Part shown: positions 12,081-22,583 of the stretch, piece after piece | Layout of the letters: each line of letters starts with the position of its first letter | How positions within the stretch are numbered: position 1 is the stretch's first letter | From: Arachnopeziza araneosa | Taxonomy: Eukaryota; Ascomycota; Leotiomycetes; Helotiales; Arachnopezizaceae | Assembly: GCA_003988855.1 (NCBI GenBank) | Contig: QYAI01000056.1 | Location: forward strand, 202,619-266,618 | DNA: 64,000 nt | Reading direction: 5' to 3' | The notes under the pieces: generated by a model | What the model was told of the DNA's origin: nothing | What the model saw: only the letters and a program-made list of their open reading frames with translations | The model's database searches: none | Made by a program: the position numbers and the translations under genes

Positions 12081-12894
12081 TTACACGTATCCCTTTCTCG
12101 CTCCCTATTTCCTTATTAGCTCTTCTCTTACCCAATTATCTTGAATATACACATACCTGGAAGAAGAACCGCACAATAAACACCTGTAGTCCTGCCATGC
12201 AAACCATCATCAAGCTCTCAATAACGCTAAAGTTGAAGATTCTCCTCTCTGTACTTCTAACTGTGCTGAAGTTTCGGTTCTCTCTGGTACGGAAATATTT
12301 CTGATTTCTAGTGATCGTTGAAAACTGGCCCGAGATCTTGAAAATGGATTCTTCTAGAACAGTGGTTTGTTCAGGAGTAGTGCCTTGCTTAGAGGGAATT
12401 GATGCTCGTTGTTCGTTCTCAACCTGTCTATAATTAGCAAAGACGACAAAGTAGACTATGGAAGCGTACGGCGATTTCAAAGTCGACGAATTTGTCTGTA
12501 TATGTACTCATTTGATTGTTGAAGCAGAATTTGTAATCTCCTGACTCGGAAGCAGTAAACACAAAGTCGCCTTGTCTTTCCTTTTGTCCATCCAAGATGA
12601 TCTTCTCGTCAGGGCCTGTAACTTCATAATCGACATCGAAAGAACCACCTGCTTGAACCTAATCCAAGATACAGCTGTCAGTCGCTTATTTATTTCATTC
12701 GTTGAAATTACAATCGGATCAGCGTAGAATTCGGGATGGGGGAGACGTACAGCGAAATAGAACGCAATCTTCGCACCCTTATTCTCAACGGCGGAGTAAA
12801 AGCACGCCTTCTCATTCGCGCCCAACTTGTACGTCAGCGCGGTCGCAGAGGCGAGAGGGGCTAGAAGGCCAAGGGATAGCGTCGAGAGCTTCAT
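12081..12894 (-). CDS. p24 family (emp24/GOLD) cargo receptor of ER-Golgi vesicles
   Basis: Four exons: 12894-12751, 12658-12470, 12423-12157, 12104-12081 (624 nt, 207 aa). A signal peptide (MKLSTLSLGLLAPLASA) precedes a GOLD domain with the two conserved cysteines (KACFYS and YKFCFNN). A lumenal coiled coil (EQTTVLEESIFKISG to TRNQKYFRTRENRN) and a single membrane helix near the C-terminus follow. The last exon is only 24 nt and encodes GARKGYV plus stop, giving the cytosolic tail RFFFQGARKGYV; its diphenylalanine suits COPII binding and there is no KKxx. Without this exon the tail would read into an intron. The protein is expected in early secretory membranes as part of p24 heteromers. The subfamily (beta versus others) is not firmly assigned. 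Confidence 0.9.
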
Positions 12895-13368
12895 CTTGTG
12901 CAGATTGCGTGACAGATGAAGTTGTGAATAAGGAATTGATAGCTGGCGTTTTTGGAAATCGCGAAGCGAAGGCGCGGCTGGGATTTTCGGGTTCAGGGGT
13001 TCGCGAGGCTGAACAACATTTAAACCGACCTCATTCTTTCCACCTTGTTACAAGTCTCCTCTTTGAGCATTCAATCTCTTGTCCCCTCAATTCGATCAAC
13101 TAAACATAGAACTGAAGTATGAGCGACCTCTCTATCTACTAGGTAAGCCAAAGGGAACTCATAGAAGAGCGTAGAGAAGTCCCTAGTACTCTGAAGTTTG
13201 ATGAAACAAAAACGTTTGTATTAGTAGCAGCTGTCACTTATTTGACTTTACCTAATCGAAACTCCAATTTTGAGTGCAAGAACAGGACGACTACAGGTTT
13301 TGGATTATATCTCGATTTAACAATCATCTATGTCTACAGCTCTATATGTTCCACTTCTATATATGCTA
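12895..13368. other. p24 promoter / npy1 3' flank
   Basis: About 470 bp. The first 100 bp form the upstream region of the p24 gene; no ORF with motif support is present. Confidence 0.4.
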
Positions 13369-14672
13369 TTAGATCTTTGGGCTCTCTCCAAGGAATCCAT
13401 TCACCACTGCTGACAATAATTGATTGGCAATAGCAGTTTTAGGCGGTAGTCTCAATCCTCCCTCCTTATACCCTGCTCCGGGAGGCTCACCCAGTCCACT
13501 CGTTCCCACCTCCAAGGCCTCTCTAACTTCATCCACAGAAACCCACTTCGCATCTTCCAACTCAGGATCATGTTCCAAATGAATCTTTTCACCATCTGGT
13601 AATGCCTGTGCAATCGCTCCAATCATCAAATTCGCAGGATATGGCCAAGGCTGCGTAGAATGAATAACAACTCTCCCAAGCTGCACTCCTGACTCTTCCC
13701 ACACTTCTCTCCTAACAGCTTCCTCCACACTTTCAGCTGGCTCGCAGAACCCTGCAAGGGTGGAGTACCAGTGTGGAGGGAACCGCTTGGATCTACCGAG
13801 CAAGATTCGCTTTGCATCATGAGAGACAACAGCCATAATGACTGTAGGATCTGTTCGAGGGAAAGACAGGTTGGATACTCCTTTGCGAGTTACGCAGGCA
13901 GCTCGTTCGCGAGGCTTTTCCAAGACAGCGCTGGCGGCTTGAGTGTTTGAAAGAGATGCATAGTCAGTAGGCGGGCAGACTCGCTTCGTGCCTGCATTGA
14001 TAGACAGCGTGGGTTGGCCGCAGCCGGCGCAGAAGGGGTTGCGAGCATTCCAATCAACAAGAGCGCGTGCATGTGCATATATAGCCGCTACAATATGTCA
14101 GCTTTGTCTCGCCACATATGGTTATCTTAGAATATACCTTCCGGTGCGTTGAGGGTAGTATTTAGTCTTCCCTCTGCGAATATCAAACCTTTCTTCTTCA
14201 TTGCTTCAATCACCCCATTTGCCTCTTTCTCGAGAGTCCCTTTTGGCGTAATATCAATCGCGAAATACGGCGTTCCTTTGTATATGCCATTTTCAAATCC
14301 CTCCTTCTTGTTCTCATCCAAACCCAGAAACAAGACCAGCGGTAATGTTACCAAAGAATTATATTCCCGAATTATCTCTTCTTCAGTCTTCTCGAAGGGG
14401 TTTTCCCCAATGAGAGACTGCACGTCGCTATGCGTCGCATAAGCTAAATGACCCGGATCATGAGCTAATGGAGCGAGGTTGTCGAGTAGGAGGAAGGCGG
14501 TCGATGGATGCGTAAAGGCAGAAGAGATGAAGGCGTGATCGCTGCGCTTGAAGGAGATACGATTGAGGGGTGAGCCGGAGAAATAGTTTGCGATTTCGCG
14601 CCCGAACTTCCGAGAGAGCATGCTATCCACGTTGTGGTGGGCAGGATCTGGGAGGTCAGGTTGAGGGGGCAT
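13369..14672 (-). CDS. npy1: NADH pyrophosphatase, NUDIX hydrolase (Npy1/NudC type)
   Basis: Two exons: 14672-14138 and 14087-13369 (1254 nt, 417 aa). The start at 14672 (MPPQPDL) is chosen because the frame upstream has no ATG. The N-terminal domain carries DSMLSRKFGREIANYFSG. The intron (GTATAT..TGTAG) sits just before the zinc ribbon CAGCG...VCPP...AAC. The Nudix box is complete: GFCEPAESVEEAVRREVWEESGV matches G-x5-E-x7-REUXEEXGU in pattern. The NADH-specific SQPWPFP-like element appears as STQPWPYPANLMIG. The enzyme cleaves NAD(H) to NMN(H) and AMP and is also a candidate decapping enzyme for NAD-capped RNA. No clear C-terminal peroxisome signal (ends SPKI). Confidence 0.94.
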
Positions 14673-15931
14673 AGTCTCGGCTTCTGAGGAACAGAGGAAC
14701 AAAATCTGCAAAATGTATATGATGTCAGGAAAGTACTCTTACCTTGAGAGAAGGGGAGTTTAGCACTAGCAATGCAATGTGGGGTAGATTGCTGCTCCCC
14801 AATTCCGGATTTCTCAGCAAGAAGCATTACCCACCGCGGTAAAAAAATAGAAAGCAATGATTAGTGAAATAAGCTCGCTTGCTGCAGTCAACATGCATCC
14901 ACGTGGTGAGTTTTGCACAGAGAGTCTCTGCTTCGAACTGCTCACAATGTTGTTCATCTACGTACCTATGTACTCTTAATGACGTCTTGCCCAAAGATTC
15001 CAAAGTAGACTAGTGTTGGATTATGTCAGCAGATGTCTACCAAACCTCGATAGTTACCTTCTCACTCTCTGATCTAATGACATAGGAATCCTATCTAAAA
15101 CCCTTCTCAACCCCCTCGAGCTCACAGAGAATCTCTTGGTATTCGGATTTCGAACCACCTGCTTCTCGAAGACTGCTGACAATATCTGCGATTAGTGACC
15201 CCACTGCATTGAAATCGCCAACTGAGAATCCAAAAGACATTGCTATCGTATATAAGGCTGGGAACGAGGCTGCGGGGTCACGACATCCCGGAATCGTATG
15301 CTGTGCGCTGGAACCAAAGACACATGGTATATGGTCACCCGCAGATTCATTAAATGCCTATGAGGTCGAGCACTCAGAAGGGAATCTTAGTTGAAGTTAT
15401 AACGTGCGTCGCAGAGCATTGGTGAGATTATGGACTTCGAGTTTTTGCACAGCCTCGCTAGGTGACCAACCGCCGGATTAAGAAATCCTGCGAATAGGAG
15501 AAGAGCAGTATCCGCGATACCATGCTTGGTTCAGCACACCCGTTCTATAATGACAGTCCGTTAGTCTTTTATAGAGCCTGGTGCTCTCTTGGATTTTGAT
15601 GGATCTTCTCCAAGTCATGCCCCGCACGATCCATCACCTGCCTTAGACATGGTCGCAATACTCGCGACGATATGAATATTATCTTAAAGTAAGAAGGATC
15701 ACGATATTTAGCAGCGTTAAGAATACGCACTCACAAATAAATAAAGGGAAGATTGATATGTGCACGGAGGTTGAGCTGTTTGAAATTCAAGTACCTATTC
15801 TTCTTCTCGGTAAGGCAGTACGCAGGGACAGATACACTGAACTATCTCAAAGTTAATCATCATAAAGAGTTATCAGAATCCAAGCCGTTACATAACAGAT
15901 GAAGAAGAACCAGTCTTCGACTCCGTAATAT
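14673..15931. other. intergenic, no supported gene
   Basis: About 1.26 kb including the npy1 upstream region and the 3' flank of the repeat-protein gene. Short ORFs only; nothing recognised. Confidence 0.4.
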
Positions 15932-16486
15932 TCAAACATCAGCAGGAATTGGTCCTCCCTTCTCAAACCATTGCTTCAAAAACTCCACGTCCTGATCACT
16001 CAATGGAGCCTTCTCAGTCCCGTGGTTCACGGCACAATAGCCAGCTAGACTGCCTTCCCTGGCCTCCCACCCCTTCTCAACTTCCATGTTCTTCAAACAG
16101 AATTCCCTCAGAGTCCCCAATTCTCGGTCATCAAAAATCTCATGTGGGCGGAGAATGATGTTGTACGCGAGGGTATGGGAACGAATCATGGGCCCAGCGC
16201 CATTCGTGATATCGACTTCTCGGCTGAGGAAGAAGGATTTCAGGAGGTCGCGGTCGGCGGTGCTGAGTGCGGGGATGGCGGAGGTTTGGGTGGTGATGAT
16301 GTAGTTTGCGAGGTCCGAGGCGCTGGTTGACGCTGGGAGATTCACCGAGTCTGGTGAGAGAATGTAGGATTGGAGGAGGGCGAGTTGATCCGCGGTGAGG
16401 AGGGCGGAAGGCGTGTTGTGGCTGGTTATGATATTGTGAGCAAGTGTTTGGGACGCGATCATTTCGTCAATGTCGGGCGAGACCAT
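15932..16486 (-). CDS. uncharacterised protein of four degenerate internal repeats (184 aa)
   Basis: Intronless, 184 aa, ATG at 16486. I do not recognise the family. The whole protein is four diverged copies of a 41-47 residue unit, anchored by L-A at residues 15, 59, 106 and 147. Each has a hydrophobic helix start (LAHNII, LANYII, LAYNII, LAGYCA), a variable loop, then Leu/Phe-(S/T/D)-x-x-(D/E) and a second helix ending in a bulky triad (LLQSYILS, LLKSFFLS, TLREFCLK, FLKQWFEK). This implies a small all-helical repeat fold with two helices per unit. There is no signal peptide or membrane helix, and a cytosolic location is inferred. It is probably a real gene because the pattern is protein-level, not DNA-level. 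Confidence 0.72.
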   Translation of the reverse strand: MVSPDIDEMIASQTLAHNIITSHNTPSALLTADQLALLQSYILSPDSVNLPASTSASDLANYIITTQTSAIPALSTADRDLLKSFFLSREVDITNGAGPMIRSHTLAYNIILRPHEIFDDRELGTLREFCLKNMEVEKGWEAREGSLAGYCAVNHGTEKAPLSDQDVEFLKQWFEKGGPIPADV

Positions 16487-18439
16487 CTTGAGATGAATGC
16501 GGGTTAAGTAATGAATCGAGTTCAGATATGATTGGTTTTAAACTGGAGTGAGAATTGGAGATGTAGAGAATCGAGTTCTGGATTGAATCCTTTTTATCAA
16601 TTTGTGATCATCCAGGCAGCAAAATTCGAGTAGATTGCGTGGGATGACAAATATATGCTGTGTTCTATTGTTTCTACAGTAACGTTTCATAAATCCCATG
16701 TATTCGCATTGATGACTTCGGTCGCAAAAGGGTTTCTTCTCTACAATCCACCTAGCACGGAAGGTGCCAAGAGAGACGAGAAGATTTTTGTTGGTTTGCA
16801 AATGTCTAGGCAACACGATTCGAGAGATTTGAATGGATGGTAAATATCTGTGCGTGTCTGCAACGAGGTTTCATAGGGTGAATCGTATATATTATTTCGA
16901 GGGGGGTACTTCCTCTTTCCTAGCGGGTAAAGTTGCTAAAAATGGTTGCCTAGCAACTCGCTCAAGGTTCGACAGATTCGGAGGACATCAATTTGACAGT
17001 GATGAGGTTGCAAAAATGGTCTGACATTTAGCAGTGAAGATAATAATATATATTATAGAATTCCTTGCAGATTCAAATTGAGAAGCTGAGTTTTTTCTGT
17101 ATTGAAAATCTTAAAATGGGGCACGGTCAGACTCTGTGGGCGGTCAATGTCTACACACCACCCCCAGGGACGTAATATTTCGTAGCTTCTATATTTTAAA
17201 TGGTCAAATAGATATCTATTACACTTGTATATAAAAATTTGTAAGTACTAAATTACTACTTATTTTACATTGCTGAAGACTTTCTCTTCAGATTTGCTTT
17301 CAATGTCAAGTTTAACATGCGACAATTAAAAGCGTTTCCGACAGTGAGCTCGGATGAGTGCGACACCTCGTACAGAGAATAGATAGATTGTAAGACCCTT
17401 CTTTAATTTCTTCGTCACGTTTTCAAGGAAGATCTGGACTCAGTTCCAGCTTGAGTTTAAAGAATATTTCCTTGGCAGCTCCTCCTCGAAAGTTTCGATA
17501 GATTTCCATTAATCTAAGAAACTATCAAGAATACCACACGTTCGTAGCCGCCAGAAAGTAGCATGACATTTTCAGCTCCATGGCTCCCTGCCTCAAACGA
17601 AATTGTTCCTAAGTTCTCACCACAATATATGCACAGCGACGTCGTCGAAGAAGCCCAATCGCTCGACGTACTTGAAGTTTCGTGTTGGCTCTTTGCTCAA
17701 TCTTACGGCAAACTAAGTTCAAAGCGGTGTTCGTGTATATTTTCCATTCCCAAACCAGGAGTTTCATGGAATTATCGTCTTTGGATGTAGGACGATCGAG
17801 CTGCTTAATCCTGTCACGCGTTCCACATCCATAATATCTTTTTTCGGTACCCACTACTTCTTGACACGTCCATTGTGACTTCAGCAAGCGCAAGAGGAGC
17901 CTGAATTATGAGCTCTTCTTCCCAACCCTTCTCCACGGCGATCTTAGACCTGGGATTTTTGATGATATAAACCGAAAAGGGAGATATCAGTTGAAGACAG
18001 AACTAATTCCTAGCAGATTCTCTCGGGAACAGTGGCAGAATGTCCGGGCCAGAATCAGATGTTGCTCTGCAAGATTGTCCAGATGCGTTGCAGCCTCTCC
18101 TGTTGCGATATTTTGTCGCCATCTTCTTTTCCTACTTCGCCAGCCCTAGACCCCGAGTCCAATTGTTGCGTAAATCGTCCAACATTTCATTGATACGCCT
18201 TTGCATTTTATCAATCTCACCACACCCCATCTTCATCATTTTTAAATCCTGAATTTCTCCCTCCTTTACTGACTTCGCTATGTTGGGCATACTGTGTGTC
18301 TGGTCTGACAAAGCTAGAGAAGGGGATCAACGGTGCAACTTTTGTGTATAAAATACAATATATAGAAATTTTTGGCGAAACCTAAGGACTTAAAAGGCAA
18401 TGGGTGATGAAATTTCTTGAGTGAAATAGGATTATGCGT
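16487..18439. other. intergenic, repeat remnant inside
   Basis: About 1.95 kb. Several short ORFs are present, none with motifs. The stretch 17268-17350 is a copy of a dispersed repeat seen again at 56.2 and 62.3 kb. A 50-codon basic helical ORF on - around 18290-18130 (starting MPNIAKSVKEGE) may be a last piece of the neighbouring HAMP-type remnant, but is not called. Confidence 0.4.
17268..17350 (+). repeat. dispersed repeat copy 1 (family C)
   Basis: It shares with 62329-62412, and in inverted orientation with part of 56225-56260, the core gcgacaattaaaagcgttt followed by ccgacagtgagct. Differences among copies are largely C-to-T and G-to-A. Confidence 0.55.
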
Positions 18440-19678
18440 TGAGAATACATACCTTCCGCCATGGCGCTGGCGGTGTTAGCCAATGTCTGCCAGTGTCCTT
18501 TCAATTGGCCTATATCAATACGTTCTTCAAGTAAACCTTCAACTGCCACACAGTTACCAACTTTTACGACCTCGGTGACTATTTTCATTAGCTCGTCATT
18601 CATTTGATTGGTAAGCTCTTTGATAAACAAAAACTCTCCACTAGCCTCTTCCGTAATTTTTTGACTGAAGTCGCCTTGTGTTACCGCATGAATGGATTTT
18701 CTCATCCACCAGTTTTGCATTTCCATGGCTCCTGCCATTTCCTTCACTACAACAACAACCTGATAAGTCTTTGTTCATTAAGTAACTAAGATGGACGTAC
18801 CATTATCTATCAAATAGTTCCACTTATGCGAATTGATTTCTGGATCCAGGGTTGATGTCTTTTTGAGAGAGGGACCTACTCCTAGTTCTGCGGTGATGGA
18901 CACCACTTCTTCATAGACATGTTGCAGATCTGCTAACATGACATTGATGTACGATTTTAGGGTTGCTAGGTCTGAATCTTCTTCAGAATCAACTGGGATG
19001 GTGAGGCTCATATCCCCATCTATCACGGCAAGAATGGTCGTGCTCATTGCTTTTGATAGTCTTACGTGTCTCATCTGTGAACTTGTCTTTCTTTCCCGCG
19101 ATAACTTGAGTCTCGTGTTTCATCTCGAGATTCTCAGTGAGAAATGAGATCTTCTTGCGAAGTTCGTCGCTTTCAACAGCGTGCTCGCGTATCCTCTCTT
19201 CTATCACTACACCTAAAGCTTGATTTTCGTCGTGGATCTGCTTCATTGTTTTCTTCGGTTCTTGAATTTCATGACTCGATTTCGTCACAGTGCGACTGAG
19301 TTGGTGGTTTTCTTCGGTAAGTTCAGCGTTTGTTGCGGCCAGTCCCTTGTTAACTTCAGTGAGTCTCGATACTTCATTTTGCATCGACTCAAGTGAGCGC
19401 TGGAGACTGTCATCTTCTGTCTCTTTCTTGTTCAAATACACGGCTGCCTGCTCTGCGGTGACCTCTGAACTTTCAGCCCATATTTCATCTTCTTCAAACT
19501 CCCTTCCCGATTCTCGCCGTTCGGTGGTAATTTTGGGAGCAGTCACGAGAGACATTCGACCTCGCCTGTCTTTCGTCGTCGTCGTCGTTGTTACTGTACC
19601 ACCTCCAAGGGATGATGAAGTCACATCTACCGACAGCCCTCTCGCGAATTCTTTCCAACATTGCTCTAGCTCCTTCAA
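18440..19678 (-). pseudogene. HAMP-repeat protein remnant (group III histidine-kinase-like N-terminal part)
   Basis: The open frame at 19678-18989 begins MKELEQCWKEFARG and gives about 200 residues of polar coiled coil (NEVSRLTEVNKGLAATNAEL). In a frame shifted by one base, 19074-18778 reads TILAVIDGDMSLTIPVDSE and LKSYINVMLADLQHVYEEVV. Further on, 18747-18440 reads SIHAVTQGDFSQKITEEASG and a second amphipathic helix. These two blocks match the pattern of tandem HAMP units in fungal group III (Nik1/Os-1 type) hybrid kinases: AV..GD.(S/T).KI...A.GE..  No H-box, ATPase or receiver domain is present nearby. The frame break near 19065, the weak second repeat and the absence of a kinase suggest a truncated, decayed copy. 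An intact orphan HAMP protein with an unseen intron cannot be excluded. Confidence 0.5.
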
Positions 19679-21080
19679 GCGGCTCTATCTTGCTCTGTTC
19701 GCTTACGGACCCATTTCCCTCTCCAAGTTCAATGATGAATATGGCCGCTTCGGAGTCTGGGGAGGTGACTCGGGGGCTGATCGGACTGGACGAGGGTCTT
19801 TGGATGATATTCTCAGAACTGATCCAAAAACAACATCAATAATTGATGAAGTGCTTGGAAATCTTAATGAGGATTTAAATCTCTGTACGATATAGCTCTT
19901 GATTTCTTTCATTCTCTCCAAAAACCTCTCAGGTGCTCATGGAAATGTAGGTATTGCTCTTGTGGAGGCTCCTGCAGTTCCAAATGAAGGGAAATTTCAA
20001 GAAGGGCAAGAATGGCTTTCGGATGAAGAATCTTCAGTCAGTTCTGAGTCAGATGCTGGAAATAGCCAAACTGGAAGCAATATTCCCAGCAAGACGCAAC
20101 GAATTTTACATCTCCTAGCCATTATCGTCGATCACATGCAGTCACTATTCCAAGTCTCTACCCTGCTACGTCGCCCGACGATATCTGGTAAATATCTACG
20201 CTCTGCATCTAGAAAAATAGCTGCTGAAACCGAGTCTCCGTTCTTGCCTTGGGATCTCGCCCATATCACTGAGAAGACAGGATTCTGGATCAATCAGCAA
20301 AAAAGGGCTTTGCCCGCTGTCAAAGACAAGACTGAGGATACCCAGCATCACACAGCAGGCTATTTTGCAGCAGGCTTGCAACGGCAAATGCGAGGCGTCG
20401 AGAACAGCTTGACTTCTGGCATACACATCCAGCTCAACCATCTACGACCAAGCTGCCCGATGAGCCGGTCCGACCGAGACCCGTACCTGTTCCTGATCCC
20501 ATCTCAACCAAACAGCTTCCCAAGAAGACTGTACCAAGATCAGAGATATCTAAGCCATCTCAGGGCACCAAGCAAAGTTTCTCAACGGTTGCAAAGTCAG
20601 ACTTGAACGACGCGGCGACATTCTCTGGGCGACCGCGGACTGAGTACGTGTCCTCGACTAAGGGTGGAAAGTATGTTTTGCGAGTTCCACCCATCCCAAA
20701 AATTTCGGATGAATCACCAACCACTAAATGCCCGTATTGCTTTACTTTACTTGATGCTAAATCAATGCTACAAAGGGAGTTATGGAAATAGGTTCTCAAT
20801 GATTAATTCACCTTGCATCCAGTGCTAAACTTGAACACAGGAAGCACGTATTTCGAGACCTGAGACCTTGTAAGTACACTCATACCTATCAATAGCAAAA
20901 ATAACTCTCTGAATATTAGATGTGTGCACATTCGAACACTGAGAAAATCCAGAGAAGCTATACTTGACAAGGCATGACTGGATATATCACGAAACGCAAA
21001 TACATCGCCGGCATTGGATATGCGTATCTTGCTCGAACCAAAAGTTCTTGTCGAGGAACGATCGAAATAGGTACGCTTAA
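19610..21080 (+). pseudogene. decayed STAND/ankyrin-associated C2H2 zinc-finger protein
   Basis: Family signatures appear in order but in different frames. They are KFNDEYGRFGVWGGDSGA with RTGRGSLDDILR (about 19725-19810), QSLFQVSTLLRRPTISGKYL (20140), ATANARRREQLDFWHTHP (20375-20430, shifted frame), KYVLRVPPIPKISDE with CPYCFTLLD (20660-20760), KHVFRDLRP (20843), and after a GTAAGT..TTAG intron YVCTFEH-stop-ENPEKLYLTRHDW. The architecture fits a common Pezizomycotina protein with N-terminal GRFRIWGGN-like and C-terminal zinc-finger modules. TGA at about 20958 replaces a zinc-finger Cys; a TAG follows LWK near 20790; frames change at least once. No start codon is evident. The 5' part overlaps the opposite-strand HAMP remnant head to head. 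A few introns could rescue part of it, but not the TGA. Confidence 0.6.
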
Positions 21081-22583
21081 TCTTCCAGGACTGCAACATG
21101 TCCTTGAGTCGGTTGAGAAAGAAAGACGAGGAGATTTAGGAAAGTAGCATGGTAAATAACAACTCCGAGCAAGTCTTGCGTATTGAAGCGGGTACCTACT
21201 AGCTAGTAACTAAGGAGGGACACCGGGGCGAAGAAACTGAGCGCCTATCAGTCAAGACCGAAAAAGATTTTCTCGTGGCTTTTGAAGGCTTGTTTCTCAT
21301 TCTGCCTGACCTATTCCAAATCGGAATGCCGGATCTATCAATAGTCTTGTCGTTCAAGTGGTGGGTGAGGTGAGCATCGTGAGATGTCGGGCCGCCGTGG
21401 CAATATTCGCCAAAATGCAGCACTTGACAGGGAGGGGAGCTCAACGACATCTCAACCAGTGGCGCGGCAATATCTTTAGGCCGCGTTATCAGTTTGCAAT
21501 GTTGGGTACGAGTTGACGTGCGATAGCGAATGGATCTGGGTTGTGGTAGCGATGTGAAAGATTTTCCCTTTTGGGGATGATGGGACTTGCACGGTGGATG
21601 AAACCGGCGTGGAGATTAAGTTGGTGGCGGGAGCTCTAAGAACATGTGATCTAGAGCCGTTTCCAGGGCAGGGCAGGGCAGGGCAGGGCAGGGCAGGGCA
21701 GGGCAGGCTCGCCAGGATCAGCTTCACTACTGGAAAAGTGGGAATGGGCGGATAGTTAACTTGTGTTTACTACTGAACAACTGCAGCGCATCCTAGCCTC
21801 TCCATGGGGAAACCGTGGTGGTCTGGAGAGTGCGCGACGAGGCGGAAGATTTGTTGAAAATGCTCAGTGGGAAGAAGTGCCTATCGCGATAGATTGCAGG
21901 TCCCCTCCATCCAAACCCCGCGCTGCGCTGCATTGGCCGTTGAATTAATTTTTTTCCTGGTCGTTGTGCAGCAAATGGCGAGCCAGACCAGCCCAGCTGA
22001 ACGTCATAGTACACCAATATTAGCGGCCACTGCCCCCCGTTTCAGCGAATGAAAAAACCCAACCCGCCTAAGCGATCCCCACTAGGTAAGCCAACCCCTT
22101 CCGTAGGAGGAAAAGGCGAGAGAATTGCTGCTGAGCTCAAAGCTTCGACCTCCAGATCTTTTCTCCCTCTTCTTCCTATAAGAAATCCTCGCAATCCTTG
22201 TTGGAGGAACAAGAAGCATTGTCTGGAAGCAAGAAAGGCTGCTCTCTTCCATCTTGCTGAGCGTCAATTGACTCTGTAAGCCGTTTCCCTTTCCGTCACC
22301 TGTCCCCAGACTTGCATTGGAATGCGCCGACTGATCATGCGGGAAGAGCTTCACGAGATCGTCAGAGCTTCTTCCCTGACCTAAAAACGTCCTCTACCCT
22401 CTTCCCGCGGCCGTTTACATCACTACGACTTCTCCCTTCTCAAATTTGCAGAGCTCTTGCCTCTAGAATTCAATCGCGAATTTGACGATCCGATCACCCT
22501 ATCCGTCATCTTAGTTTCTCGACTGCTCTAACCTCTGATCACAAAACAGAAAATCGCACAACGCAGATTGAAAAGTCGCAGAG
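21081..22583. other. intergenic with AGGGC repeat; gsy1 promoter
   Basis: 1.5 kb with no supported gene. A pentanucleotide array lies at 21666-21709. The last 400 bp are pyrimidine-rich and form the glycogen synthase promoter and leader. Confidence 0.4.
21666..21709. repeat. AGGGC pentanucleotide microsatellite
   Basis: Eight to nine perfect copies of a 5-bp unit. No coding context is evident. Confidence 0.85.

Noticed and set aside
14465..14857. Antisense-frame ORF upstream of npy1 with a possible 37-nt intron (14742-14706)
   Set aside because: The intron would be unusually short and does not join in frame with the npy1 start; kept only as possible leader sequence.
20940..20980. Selenocysteine reading of the TGA in the zinc-finger gene
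   Set aside because: Other lesions exist in the same gene, and dikaryan fungi generally lack the selenocysteine machinery; a nonsense mutation is simpler.
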